Part shown: piece by piece, positions 10,301-18,622 of the stretch
Numbering within the stretch: position 1 is the stretch's first letter
How the letters are laid out: the number at the start of each line of letters is the position of its first letter
Assembly: GCF_946885955.1 (NCBI RefSeq)
Contig: NZ_CAMPHI010000024.1
Location: 1-64,000, forward strand
DNA: 64,000 nt
Direction of reading: 5' to 3'
Source: an uncultured Pseudomonas sp.
GTDB lineage: Bacteria > Pseudomonadota > Gammaproteobacteria > Pseudomonadales > Pseudomonadaceae
Notes under the pieces: model-generated
Seen by the model: only the letters and a program-made list of their open reading frames with translations
The model's database searches: none
Told to the model about the DNA's origin: nothing
Made by a program: the position numbers and the translations under genes

Positions 10301-10364
10301 CGGTGGCCATGGCGCCATCGCCGAGTTCGCGCTCGATCTGGTAACCGGGGATCTCGATATCCAT
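7311..10364 (-). CDS. ppkA: PpkA, T6SS Ser/Thr kinase with von Willebrand A domain
   Basis: A 1017-residue kinase that, in the H1 system, phosphorylates Fha1 and triggers T6SS assembly. The kinase domain covers residues 1-265: glycine loop LGDGAMATVYLA, lysine K37, HRDVKPAN at 127-134 and DFG at 147-149. A flexible linker is followed by one membrane helix (about 342-364) and a long periplasmic part. That part contains a von Willebrand A domain from about 598 with the MIDAS motif DTSVS (605-609), followed by about 240 further residues. The start at 10364 lies 16 nt after the pppA stop; the frame extends 20 codons upstream, but those overlap pppA. The domain order matches P. aeruginosa PpkA. 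Confidence 0.95.
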   Translation of the reverse strand: MDIEIPGYQIERELGDGAMATVYLATQRSLERKVALKIMAAALAADRSFCERFLREGKTLARLSHPHTVTIYDIGNVGTHYYMAMEYLPNGTLKERIAAGLSVEQGLLYLRQIASALGYAHDLGLVHRDVKPANILFRADGTAVLSDFGIAKSLEDRTQFTQAGFAVGTPSYMSPEQARGQQIDGRADLYALGVVFYEILTGKLPYVGADSLSTALAHLTEPLPSLPIEQGRYQAILAKLLAKDPAERFANTAELIAALDNLPAAASMQDDNQATQFRPLPVDIEAPQPTSTDLGGLSPVSVNMPPLAAEMPNGEASGTDASERRAVVPPVGDQPSIQARGPMLALAGIVVVLLALLGGGYWWFTSPPSNPLERAEVEAPKDNGAMSHSDATTAQADTADGGERPLLLPGKKTLFQRVLSKPGARLANQAGAAGQGEPVPAFSVFYVYRRQQVDGQDWLEIGASSDGQRDGWLAAAMVSDWKQSLVLKFTERSGRSPVMFLDSAAAVEQFLGDTAAARTALHQARYEDKVAPQIVALEPVDQAIPQEQFYLLPIFESREGFDGDGLPVQVLNIASIDPGDAERQGDGGQVQRHDRFRTGIVLVVDTSVSMQPYIDRVNQVVQELYRRIAERGDLDNVSFGLVGFRSNVDKTPGLEYVSRTLVTLEEGSDPQRFAELARQVRATDISSHAFNEDAFAGVMEAIEGMDWSPYSGRLILLVTDAGALRKSDPLSHTQMNEAEVREAALGKQIKIYVLHLRTPLGKDNHAFAEQQYRSLSADANPQIGDLYIPVAEGEVGKFGQSVAEIGSSFAELVHQVGNDQGLEPSAPQVSRSIAGKSAAIGYAMHMDFLGRRNAVQAPQLVTAWTADHDLTNPSLPAFQVCVLLTKLQLNDLQQSLKLIVDAARRSQSAPKDFFAEIASASAYMSRDPTGLTQGRNLAESGVLGEYLEGLPYRSKSLNMTQDLWLSLSVAEQEDFIDELESKIRLYETFHNDIANWVRFGDAQPGDALYRVPLATLP

Positions 10365-10380
10365 GGCCTGGCCGCATCCC

Positions 10381-11106
10381 TCAATAGGCTTTGACGACGA
10401 CTGCGGTGATGTTGTCCGGCGCACCCCGGGTCAACCCCAGGTGCACCAGGCTACGCACCATGTCATAGGGCTCTTCGTGGCCCAGCACATCCTGCAGCTC
10501 GCGATCCTCGACGGTCCTGTTGAGGCCATCGCTGCACAACAGAAAACAGTCGCCCGGCCGCACGTCGAGGTGGATCTCGGCCAGTTCCAGATAATCCTGG
10601 GCACCGACGGCGCGGGTGACCATGTTGCCCATGGGGTGACTGCGCGCCTCCTCCTCGCCCAGCGCACCTTTGTCGACCAGCTCCTGCACATAGCTGTGGT
10701 CGTGGCTGAGGATGCTCAACTGACCGTCGCGCAGGCGGTATAAGCGACTGTCGCCGGCCCACAGACAGGTGGCCTGGCTACCCCGCGCCGCCAACAACAC
10801 CAGGGTGCTGCCCATCATGCCGACGCCGCGCCGCGCCGCCTCTTCGCGCACCGCCTGGTTAACTTCGGCAAGCCCAATGCGCAGGGCGTGCACATAGGCC
10901 GCCAGGGACTCCCTTGGGGTAATACCGCTCAGGCTGTCGATGATCAGGCTGCTGACGAAATCGCCGGCGGCGTGGCCACCCATGCCGTCTGCCACAGCCC
11001 AGAGCCCGGCGTGCTGGGCGTCCAGGCAAGCGTCCTCGTTGATCTGACGCACCATGCCGACATGGCTGTGGCTGGCGGACTGGTAATGCTCGACTGCGCT
11101 CATCAT
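10381..11106 (-). CDS. pppA: PppA, PP2C-family Ser/Thr phosphatase
   Basis: A 241-residue metal-dependent PP2C phosphatase. Motifs seen are the early acidic motif NEDA (near 22), VADGMGGHAAG (near 39), LWAGDSRLYRL, LLCSDGLNRTV and a C-terminal APDNITAVVV. In H1-T6SS it reverses PpkA phosphorylation of Fha1. The start ATG at 11106 overlaps the end of tagF, and an alternative ATG lies one codon downstream. It sits between tagF and ppkA as in P. aeruginosa. Confidence 0.95.
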   Translation of the reverse strand: MMSAVEHYQSASHSHVGMVRQINEDACLDAQHAGLWAVADGMGGHAAGDFVSSLIIDSLSGITPRESLAAYVHALRIGLAEVNQAVREEAARRGVGMMGSTLVLLAARGSQATCLWAGDSRLYRLRDGQLSILSHDHSYVQELVDKGALGEEEARSHPMGNMVTRAVGAQDYLELAEIHLDVRPGDCFLLCSDGLNRTVEDRELQDVLGHEEPYDMVRSLVHLGLTRGAPDNITAVVVKAY

Positions 11107-11795
11107 GGGTTCTCGAAATCCAGTTGCACCGGTAATGGCAAAGGTGCTGATCCACTCCCACCAAGCAGGAAAACACTGAACGCCTGGGGTTGCGGTAGAC
11201 CGAGGCAACGCAGCAAACCGGCGGCGACCCGCTCGGAGCCCATGCCCCACCACAGGCTGGCCTCCTCGCAGCCCAGTTGCGCGAGCGCGGCGGTGCGTTC
11301 TGTAGGGCTGTCCGCCTTGAAATAGCACTGAGCGAACGCCGCATCATGCGGCGCTTTAAGGCGATAGTGCGGCGTGCCCAGGGCGTCGACCGCCGCTTCG
11401 AACGAGTCGAAATCGGCATCGGCGTCGAGGCTCGAAAGCAATAAGGCTTCGGCCGCCTCGAACCAGTCTTGCGGCCCGCCGACCAGCGCAGCCAGGTCGG
11501 CTTCGGGTTCCAGCAGATGGGCGATGCACAGCGGGAAGTAGCGCCCGACCCGGTCGATGCTCGGCATCATCACCCCGGTCACAGCCTCGCGGCCGAGTAG
11601 TCCAGGCGACACCGCGAAACGCCATAACGGGCTGACCAGGTAGAAATCGAGCCAGGCCGCGCCGAGTTCGGCCCGACTGGCGGCGATGCCGGCGGACAGC
11701 CACGCATCCCAGGGCTCGATAAAACTGTTGGGCAGGCCGCGGTGGATAAAGTCGCCGCGCCCCGCCAATTTGCCGTAGAAACCGCTTTCGCTCAT
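11103..11795 (-). CDS. tagF: TagF, T6SS post-translational repressor
   Basis: A 230-residue protein beginning SGFYGKLAGRGDFIHRGLP, the signature of the TagF/ImpM family. TagF restrains H1-T6SS activity independently of the kinase/phosphatase pair. The protein ends in PVQLDFENP. Its ATG overlaps the tssM stop (ATGA) and its stop overlaps the pppA start, so tssM-tagF-pppA are probably translationally coupled. Here TagF is separate from PppA; in some bacteria the two are fused. Confidence 0.93.
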   Translation of the reverse strand: MSESGFYGKLAGRGDFIHRGLPNSFIEPWDAWLSAGIAASRAELGAAWLDFYLVSPLWRFAVSPGLLGREAVTGVMMPSIDRVGRYFPLCIAHLLEPEADLAALVGGPQDWFEAAEALLLSSLDADADFDSFEAAVDALGTPHYRLKAPHDAAFAQCYFKADSPTERTAALAQLGCEEASLWWGMGSERVAAGLLRCLGLPQPQAFSVFLLGGSGSAPLPLPVQLDFENP

Positions 11796-14700
11796 AGCCG
11801 CTCCGGTAGGCTGAAGCCGCTCAGCACGCGGCTCTTGAACGGATTGAAGGCGCTGCTCGCGCGCAGCTCGCAGGACAGGCTGGCGTTGTCCACGCGCAGA
11901 CGCAGGGTGAATCGATCTGGCGAGCTGCCCTGGGTCAGATCGGACTGTTCGAGCAAATGGAACCAGGCCCAGGGGCCTTCCAGGGTCAGCCCCGAACGCC
12001 CGGCGCTGGTTGGCGGGGTGACCGTGAGGCGAACCACGCCGAGACTGTTGGGGCTTGGCCATTGCATCGCCACCGGGCGGCTGGGGCCGTGGTCGTAGCT
12101 CAGTTGCTGGCCATCCAGATCGAGCAGGAACTGGCTGATGCTCGCGTCCATGGTCACCGGCTTGAGTTCGAAGCGTACCGTCGGTTGGGTGCCGCCAGCA
12201 CGGAAGTAGGCGTCGCGAATGGCTGCGGCGCGCTGGAAGGTCTGCAGCACGCCGGAGCCTATGCCGAGTTTCTCGGCCGCGCCCGGCTGCCAGCGCCAGT
12301 TGCTGGTCGAGGTGTTGACGTAGGCTTGCAGGTATTTGCGAAAGTAGCTGTCCATCACCCCGCCGACGCCGAAGAAGTTGCCGAAATCTTCGAGCGTGGC
12401 CTCCCGCGAGCTGCCGTTGACCAAGGGATAGCGGCCAGCGAGGGACTGGCGGTAGATGTTGACTACCTCGGCGACCCAGGCCGCGTTCAACTGGGTACGG
12501 ATACCGCCCATCATGCTGTTGGTGGTGGCGCTGACCACCGAGTCGACCAGGTTTTGCACCAGTGGCGGTTGGCGTTCGGCACCGAGTTTGACCCGTGAAG
12601 CGGTAGCCACCGCCTGGTTCTTCGCCTCGCCAAGCAAGGCCTCGCCGCTGGCACCGCTCATGGCGCTGACCTGCACATAGAGTTCGTTGAGCTGGGCCAG
12701 CAGATCGTCGATCGGCGCTGCGCCGTCCTCACTCTTGGTTACCAGGCTGTTGAGCTCGGCGAAGCGCGCGGTGATGGGGTCGACCTGCGGGGTTGCCGGC
12801 GAATTTTCCCGGTTCGATTGACCGACCAGCGAGCCGAGCTGCTGCTTGAGTTTGTCCACGGTGCCGTCGGCGGACTTGAGTTTCTCGGCCAGCAGGCGGT
12901 CCTCCTGTTGCAGGTCGGTTTCCCTGGCCACAGCATCGAGCAGTTTCTTCAGTGGCGAATTCGCCCCGGAGAGCACCCGCAGCACATCGGCGGCCTGGGC
13001 GATGCTGCTGATGGCGACGAAGTCGATATCGCCGAGCAGGGTTTCCCACTGGTTGAGGAAGTCCTGGAAGTACAGGCCGCGTACCTCCAGGGCCAGGCTG
13101 GCGGCGTCCTGATTGTCGTTCAGCGGTCGGCCGAGCACCCATTGTTCCTCGGCCAGGGCGCCGGACTGGCTGAGGCTGGCGGCCATGAACGCCTGGCGAT
13201 AGCCGCGGTAGGTATAGAAGCCGCTCAATGGATCGTTCAGCGGCTTGCCGCTCTTGCGCGAAAACACCAGGGCGGCATCGCGCCCGGCCGCTTCGCTGAT
13301 GCGAAAGTCCGCCACGCCCTCGGGCAGCTTCTGCCGTTTCACCCGGTTGTAGACCCGCTGCGCCACGGACATCTGCTGCAACTGCCGACGCAGATCGGCG
13401 ATCAGCGCTTCGTCCAACCGTGCGGGAGGCGGCTTACGGACGAACAGCGCGTCGAGGTGCTCGGTCAGGGCCACACGCTGCTCCGGGGCCAGGTCGCGCG
13501 GCAGGCTGTGGTCCCAGTCGAGGTTGATCCAGGCCTTGATGGCGTCGGCATCATAGTGCTCGGCACTGGCCAGCATCAGGTAGACCTTGAGCCCCTCGTA
13601 GAGAAACTCCGAATTGCCGCCGTTGCGCAACTGTTCCTCGATACGCGTCAGCAGGCGCGGCGCCAGCACCGCGATCAGCAGCTTGCGGTACACACTGGCG
13701 GCTTCGGCGCCGAGCATGTCGCCCTGATACAGGCCATAGCCTTCGGCCCAGGACGGCGGATTATCGGCAACATGGCGAATGGCGTTGAGCAACGGCAGCA
13801 CGGCGAACACCTCGCGCTGCGCCGGGCTGAGCGATTCGACCTGTTCCTCGAGCGGCGCCAGGCGCGCATCCACCTCGGCGATATAGCCCTGGTTGGCGCG
13901 GTAGCTGGCCAGCCAGACGGCTGTCACCGTGAGCAATACCAGCGCGCTAGTCGCAAGTACGCCACGGCTGATCCACAGACGCCGGCGCTCGACCTTGGGG
14001 TTGTTGCCGACCAAACCGCGCTCGCCGAAGGCGACATCGCGGAACAAGCGCTCGATGAAGTAACTGCGGCCGCTGCCCGTCTGTCGCGCCAGGTGCTGGC
14101 GGTCGAGATTCATGCTTTGCGCCATGGCGCCGATCAGGCGGTCAATGGGGCTGCCTTCCTGAGTGCCGCTGGTGAAATAAAGGCCGCGCAACAACGCCCG
14201 CTCTTCGTAGGCGTTGGGCTTGAACACCCCATTAAGGAAGGACGACAGGTTATTGCGCAGCGCCGCGAACTGTTGAATGAAGCCGTAGATCAGATCGCGG
14301 CGGCTGGGGTCGCGCTCCTGTTGCAGACGCTCGACCAGGCGTTCGGTCAGACGCGCCTCAAGGGCGGTGAACTCCTCGTCGAACCGTGCCAACGGGTCCT
14401 GTGGGTTCTTGTCGTCGTCCAGGGGAAAAGTGACGCCCCAGACCTGGGCCCGTTCTTCCTTGTTCAGCGCGTCGAAGAACTCCATAAACCCCGGCACCAG
14501 GTCGAACTTGGTGAGCATCACGTAGATCGGGAAACGCACGCCGAGCTGGCTATACAACTCCTGCACCCGCGCACGGATGGCGCGGGCATGGGCGGTGCGC
14601 TCGGCCTCGCTGCCCAACAGCAGATCGGACAGGCTGATGGCGACGAAGGCGCCATCGATCGGCCGGCGCTTGCGCTGGTTCTTCAACAGGTCGAGAAAGC

Positions 14701-15304
14701 CCAGCCAGGCCGCCTTGTCCACCGCCGCATGGCTGTCCTGGGTGGTGTAGCGCCCGGCGGTGTCGAGCAGCACCGCTTCGTCGGTGAACCACCAGTCGCA
14801 GTTGCGCGTACCGCCGACCCCGCGAATCGCCCCAGCGCCCATGTGTTCGGCTAGCGGAAAGTGCAGCCCGGAGTTGACCAACGCGGTGGTCTTCCCCGAG
14901 CCCGGCGGGCCGATGATCACGTACCAGGGCAATTCATAAAGGTTGCGCCGCTCGCTGCCGCCGAGCTTGCTGCGTTTGAGCAATTGCAGCGCCTCATCCA
15001 TGCGCTGCTTGAGGGTCGCCAACTCTTCGGCGGTGGCGACGCTGGCCGCATCCGGTGCCACCGCCACCAGGCCCTGCATGACTTTGGCGGCGTTACGCCG
15101 GGCCTGGACAATGCGCAACACGCGCACCCCGATCCAGCCTAAAAACAACAGCGCGATCAACACCCAGCGTACGCCCGCCGAGGCCAAGGGTTCATAGCCG
15201 GCGATGGCGATCAGCGGGCCGAGAAACCAGATCACCAGACTCAGCGCGAGCAGGCCGAGCAGCGGCACCACCCAGCGCACCAGGAAATTGAAAAAGGCCT
15301 TCAC
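11792..15304 (-). CDS. tssM: TssM (IcmF-like), T6SS inner membrane complex
   Basis: A 1170-residue protein with two N-terminal membrane helices (about 8-32 and 44-62). A cytoplasmic P-loop domain follows with Walker A GPPGSGKTTA (132-141) and a Walker-B-like VLLDTAGRY. A third membrane helix lies near 435-465, then a large periplasmic domain with the IcmF-related and C-terminal DUF1215-like regions. TssM bridges the inner membrane to the TssJ lipoprotein and, with TssL and TssJ, forms the envelope-spanning complex. It overlaps tssL by 4 nt (ATGA). The length is normal for the family and I see no disruption. Confidence 0.97.
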   Translation of the reverse strand: MKAFFNFLVRWVVPLLGLLALSLVIWFLGPLIAIAGYEPLASAGVRWVLIALLFLGWIGVRVLRIVQARRNAAKVMQGLVAVAPDAASVATAEELATLKQRMDEALQLLKRSKLGGSERRNLYELPWYVIIGPPGSGKTTALVNSGLHFPLAEHMGAGAIRGVGGTRNCDWWFTDEAVLLDTAGRYTTQDSHAAVDKAAWLGFLDLLKNQRKRRPIDGAFVAISLSDLLLGSEAERTAHARAIRARVQELYSQLGVRFPIYVMLTKFDLVPGFMEFFDALNKEERAQVWGVTFPLDDDKNPQDPLARFDEEFTALEARLTERLVERLQQERDPSRRDLIYGFIQQFAALRNNLSSFLNGVFKPNAYEERALLRGLYFTSGTQEGSPIDRLIGAMAQSMNLDRQHLARQTGSGRSYFIERLFRDVAFGERGLVGNNPKVERRRLWISRGVLATSALVLLTVTAVWLASYRANQGYIAEVDARLAPLEEQVESLSPAQREVFAVLPLLNAIRHVADNPPSWAEGYGLYQGDMLGAEAASVYRKLLIAVLAPRLLTRIEEQLRNGGNSEFLYEGLKVYLMLASAEHYDADAIKAWINLDWDHSLPRDLAPEQRVALTEHLDALFVRKPPPARLDEALIADLRRQLQQMSVAQRVYNRVKRQKLPEGVADFRISEAAGRDAALVFSRKSGKPLNDPLSGFYTYRGYRQAFMAASLSQSGALAEEQWVLGRPLNDNQDAASLALEVRGLYFQDFLNQWETLLGDIDFVAISSIAQAADVLRVLSGANSPLKKLLDAVARETDLQQEDRLLAEKLKSADGTVDKLKQQLGSLVGQSNRENSPATPQVDPITARFAELNSLVTKSEDGAAPIDDLLAQLNELYVQVSAMSGASGEALLGEAKNQAVATASRVKLGAERQPPLVQNLVDSVVSATTNSMMGGIRTQLNAAWVAEVVNIYRQSLAGRYPLVNGSSREATLEDFGNFFGVGGVMDSYFRKYLQAYVNTSTSNWRWQPGAAEKLGIGSGVLQTFQRAAAIRDAYFRAGGTQPTVRFELKPVTMDASISQFLLDLDGQQLSYDHGPSRPVAMQWPSPNSLGVVRLTVTPPTSAGRSGLTLEGPWAWFHLLEQSDLTQGSSPDRFTLRLRVDNASLSCELRASSAFNPFKSRVLSGFSLPERL

Positions 15305-16668
15305 TGGTTGCCCTCCGCTAGCACGGTGATCTCCACGCGCCTATTCCTGGCGCGCCCGGCGGCGCTGTCGTTCGAGGCGACCGGTTCGGTGTCGCTGCGC
15401 CCTTCGGCGGTGAAACGCTCGGGTTGCCCGCTGCGTGCGGCGAGAATGTCCATCACCTGCTGCGCCCGGTCCTGGGATAGTTTCCAGTTCGAGGGGTAGC
15501 GCAAGGTGGCGATCGGTCGGTTGTCGCTGTGCCCGGTGACCTGCACCGTGCCCTTGACCTGGCGAATGGCATCGGCGATGCGCAGCAGCAGCGGCTCCAG
15601 CTGATCGGAAATGCTCGCGCTGCCCGAGGCGAACAACTCGTCGCCACGGATGGTTACCACCGAACGGTCCACCGCATCCTCCACGGCCACTCGTTGCGCC
15701 TTGATGTCCTCCGCGAGGAAGCGTGCCAGGCGTGGGCGTTCGATCAATTTGGGCTGCAGCGGCGGACGGTCGATGGTCTGCACCGGAATCTCGCCCAGGG
15801 CATGGATATTGCGAAACACCGGTTCGGCATCAGCCGCCAATTTCAGGCGCAAGCCCAGCAGCAGCAATAGCAACAGCGCCAGGCAGATGGCCATGCCGAC
15901 CCAGGGCGGCAGCAACTTCGACAGGTGATCGCGCGCCACCCTGAGCCCGCGCCAGTGCGGCGACAGCTCGCGCTCGAATTCGCCGCGCACGCTGCGAATG
16001 GTGGCACTGGTGCGTTCGCGCAAGGCCTCCAGTTGGCTGCGACCGTCGTTCATTACCCGGTAACGACCCTCGAAACCCAGACACAGACATAGGTACAGCA
16101 GCTCGAGAATATGCAGACGCTGACGCGGGTTCTGCAGGCAGTGTTCGAGCAGCTGGAAGACTTTCTCGCCGCCCCAGGCTTCGTTGTGCAGGGTGATCAG
16201 CAGGCTTTGCTTGCCCCAGTCGCTGGTACTGCCCCAGGGCGTGCTGAGCACCGCCTCGTCCAGCGCCGTACAGAGCACATAGCGGCTAAGCATCACCTCG
16301 TCCTGCGCTACACCAGCGGCGCGCGCCTGTTCCTCGAACTGGCGCAGATAGGCCAACAACTGCGCGCGCAGGCTAGCCGGTTGCGGGTGGGCGATGGTGC
16401 TGCGCAAACGGGTCAGCAGCGCCAACAGGGGGCCTGCTGCCCGCTCCAGGGGATTAAGGCCCTGGGCCAGGCTGCTCGCAACCGGTGCGCCCGGCATCGC
16501 CATGGTCGGATCGGCGGCGCTGGCGGTGTCCGCCCTTGGCGCAGCGGTATCGGCGGAGCGCCCGCCGGGCCGCGGCATGATCAGGGTGCGGTCGTTGCCG
16601 CCCGCCGCAGCGCCGCCTGAAGTGCCACCTACGGCAGAGCCGCCGAAGGGATCATCGATCGGGTGCAT
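15301..16668 (-). CDS. tssL: TssL (DotU-like) with C-terminal OmpA peptidoglycan-binding domain
   Basis: A 455-residue "evolved" TssL. A Gly/Pro-rich N-terminal extension (1-70) precedes the cytoplasmic DotU domain (about 75-240, containing LCTALDEAVLSTPWG). One membrane helix (about 255-274) and a periplasmic OmpA-like domain (335-455, with VTGHSDNRP and LSQDRAQQVMDIL) follow. The OmpA part should tether the secretion complex to peptidoglycan. It lies between tssK (6 nt away) and tssM (overlapping), as in HSI-I. Confidence 0.96.
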   Translation of the reverse strand: MHPIDDPFGGSAVGGTSGGAAAGGNDRTLIMPRPGGRSADTAAPRADTASAADPTMAMPGAPVASSLAQGLNPLERAAGPLLALLTRLRSTIAHPQPASLRAQLLAYLRQFEEQARAAGVAQDEVMLSRYVLCTALDEAVLSTPWGSTSDWGKQSLLITLHNEAWGGEKVFQLLEHCLQNPRQRLHILELLYLCLCLGFEGRYRVMNDGRSQLEALRERTSATIRSVRGEFERELSPHWRGLRVARDHLSKLLPPWVGMAICLALLLLLLLGLRLKLAADAEPVFRNIHALGEIPVQTIDRPPLQPKLIERPRLARFLAEDIKAQRVAVEDAVDRSVVTIRGDELFASGSASISDQLEPLLLRIADAIRQVKGTVQVTGHSDNRPIATLRYPSNWKLSQDRAQQVMDILAARSGQPERFTAEGRSDTEPVASNDSAAGRARNRRVEITVLAEGNQ

Positions 16669-16674
16669 GACGAA

Positions 16675-18009
16675 CTATCCTCGGATGGCCCAGAAGGCCA
16701 GATTCAGGCCCGGGAACTGGCCGGCAATGTGGAAGGCGAAACCACCGGAGTTGGCCAGCTGTTTCCAGTGTTCGCTGCCGCGATCCAGTTCGAAATAGCT
16801 CGAGCCGGCGTGATAGGGAATCTGCCGTGGCGCCACGGGCATGGGCAGCAAGGCGATGCCAGGCAGCTGCAGGTTGACCAGGTCGCGGATGTGTTCCACC
16901 GAGCCGACCTTGGCTTGCTGGGGCAAACGTGTGCGCAGGGTCTCGGCCGGCACTTCGGCGCGCACCACGAGAACGAAACTGGCCAGCTCCAGCAGACTCT
17001 TGTCGGCCAACATCGCCACGTGCACACCGTAGGATTTCTCGACGATGGGGATCGGCGTGGCGCGGGTATCGATGACCATCGAAAGCGCTTGTCGCAGATC
17101 CTGCATCACCGGCGCGAAGCTGCTCGCCAGGTCGTCGTGGGCATAGGCCGGGTAGTCGGCGGGACGGCGCCCGGCCACGGAGAAGGTGGCGAACTCGCCC
17201 GCCAGGCAAACCGCCTCACGGTAGAAGTCCTGCGGGTGCAGGGGGCTCAGCCGGGCCAGATGGCTGATCAGCGGCTCAGCGCGGTTGACCAGTTGCAGCA
17301 GCAGAAAGTCGGCGATCTCCGAGGCACCACCGGCCCCCGAGGCCACCACCCGCCCCGCCAGGGCTTCGCCGCGCTGGTGCAACAGCCCTTGCAGCTCGCT
17401 GCGAAAGGCAGCCAGTACGCTGGAGGCGACCACGTCGAGCAACGGCGGGATATAGTCGTCGTCCACTTGCAGGGCGTTGTCCGCGCGCTTTTCCAGCACC
17501 CGGATCAAACCGAGGCAGGCATATTCGCCAAGGCCATCGCGCTCGGTCAGCAGGCGTAGCGCCTTGCCGCCGATCGCCAGCGGCGCCCGGCTCTCGAAGG
17601 CGGCGTTGTCGTCACGTACCTCGCGCACCTGGCTGATATAGCGCGCACCGCCGGGTGCTTCGCCCTCCCCCACGGTGTCGCGGCTGCCGGCACGCTTGAG
17701 CGGCAGAGCCAGATAGACCAGCGCATCGCGCAGGTTGTCATCCACGTTCAGCGGCGGCGGCGGAAGATCGTCGCCGGGAATGTCGAAAGGCGTGCCATCG
17801 GGCAGCACCCCGCGGGCACTGACAATCGCCACCTTGCCCTGGCTGAGCAAGGACTCGTCGATGCGCAGCTCGGAAAACCCCCAGCCACCAGCGATCAGCG
17901 GTCGGCAACGGCCATCGATCAAGGCCTCCATGTAGCGATCATGCTGCTGGAGATGCTGCGGCCGCAGGAACATTCCTTCTGACCACACCACACGGTTATT
18001 CCAGGACAT
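16675..18009 (-). CDS. tssK: TssK, T6SS baseplate-membrane complex adaptor
   Basis: A 444-residue protein with the diagnostic N-terminus VVWSEGMFLRPQHLQQHDRY of the TssK/ImpJ family. TssK is a trimeric cytoplasmic adaptor that connects the baseplate (TssEFG-VgrG) to TssL/TssM. Motifs, length and operon position are all typical. The start ATG lies 20 nt after tssJ. Confidence 0.96.
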   Translation of the reverse strand: MSWNNRVVWSEGMFLRPQHLQQHDRYMEALIDGRCRPLIAGGWGFSELRIDESLLSQGKVAIVSARGVLPDGTPFDIPGDDLPPPPLNVDDNLRDALVYLALPLKRAGSRDTVGEGEAPGGARYISQVREVRDDNAAFESRAPLAIGGKALRLLTERDGLGEYACLGLIRVLEKRADNALQVDDDYIPPLLDVVASSVLAAFRSELQGLLHQRGEALAGRVVASGAGGASEIADFLLLQLVNRAEPLISHLARLSPLHPQDFYREAVCLAGEFATFSVAGRRPADYPAYAHDDLASSFAPVMQDLRQALSMVIDTRATPIPIVEKSYGVHVAMLADKSLLELASFVLVVRAEVPAETLRTRLPQQAKVGSVEHIRDLVNLQLPGIALLPMPVAPRQIPYHAGSSYFELDRGSEHWKQLANSGGFAFHIAGQFPGLNLAFWAIRG

Positions 18010-18029
18010 GGCTGGCTTCCTCTGCCAAG

Positions 18030-18488
18030 TTATTTTGCAGGTTCCGTGGAGGCCGTGCTGATCGCCCTGGCCGTCAGTGAAACTGTCAATGGGGTGGTTT
18101 CATTGCTCGGGATACTGACCAGTTGGCGCCATACCGCGCTGTCCAGTTCGCGGTAGGACACCACCAGACCGAGCAACCGGCTTTGCTCGTCGAGCGTGCG
18201 CTCCAGGCTCAGTTGCTGGCCCGGCTGGATCAGCAGTTCGTCCTGCGCCACCAGGTCCGTGGACAAGGTCGTGCTGGCGGCATCCACCAAGGAGAAATAG
18301 TCGGCGCGACTGAAGGCGGCAGCGCTCTTCAACTCATACAAACGCACCCGCACAGGCGTCGCTTGGCCGTCCGCCGAAGGATTCAGATCGGCAGCGGCCT
18401 GGATATGCATGACAACTACAGTGGGGCGCGGACTCGAAGCACAGGCAGTCAGCAATATTAATGTCGCGAACAACCAGAGCTTTGGCAT
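18030..18488 (-). CDS. tssJ: TssJ, T6SS outer membrane lipoprotein
   Basis: A 152-residue lipoprotein with a short signal peptide and lipobox LTAC (13-16). The mature part carries TssJ-type sequence (VVVMHIQAAADLNPSADG, VRVRLYELKS, LLGLVVSYREL). It anchors the T6SS core complex in the outer membrane by binding the TssM periplasmic domain. GAGGA lies about 8 nt upstream of the ATG. The 134 nt between fha1 and tssJ are markedly AT-rich and contain no recognisable gene; an internal promoter there is possible but not demonstrable. Confidence 0.93.
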   Translation of the reverse strand: MPKLWLFATLILLTACASSPRPTVVVMHIQAAADLNPSADGQATPVRVRLYELKSAAAFSRADYFSLVDAASTTLSTDLVAQDELLIQPGQQLSLERTLDEQSRLLGLVVSYRELDSAVWRQLVSIPSNETTPLTVSLTARAISTASTEPAK

Positions 18489-18622
18489 GTCGTTGTCCTC
18501 AATGACCTTTGTTATTCCAATTTGGAACTATCGATAGCCAAATAAGATTAACTAATAATTTACTGGCAATTAGCCTTTATATATTGATGGCGCCTGGCCT
18601 TTATATAGCGAACTGACATCAC

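Noticed and set aside
12818..14854. Very long plus-strand open frame (678 codons) opposite tssM
   Set aside because: Antisense shadow of a GC-rich gene; tssM on the other strand is unmistakable.
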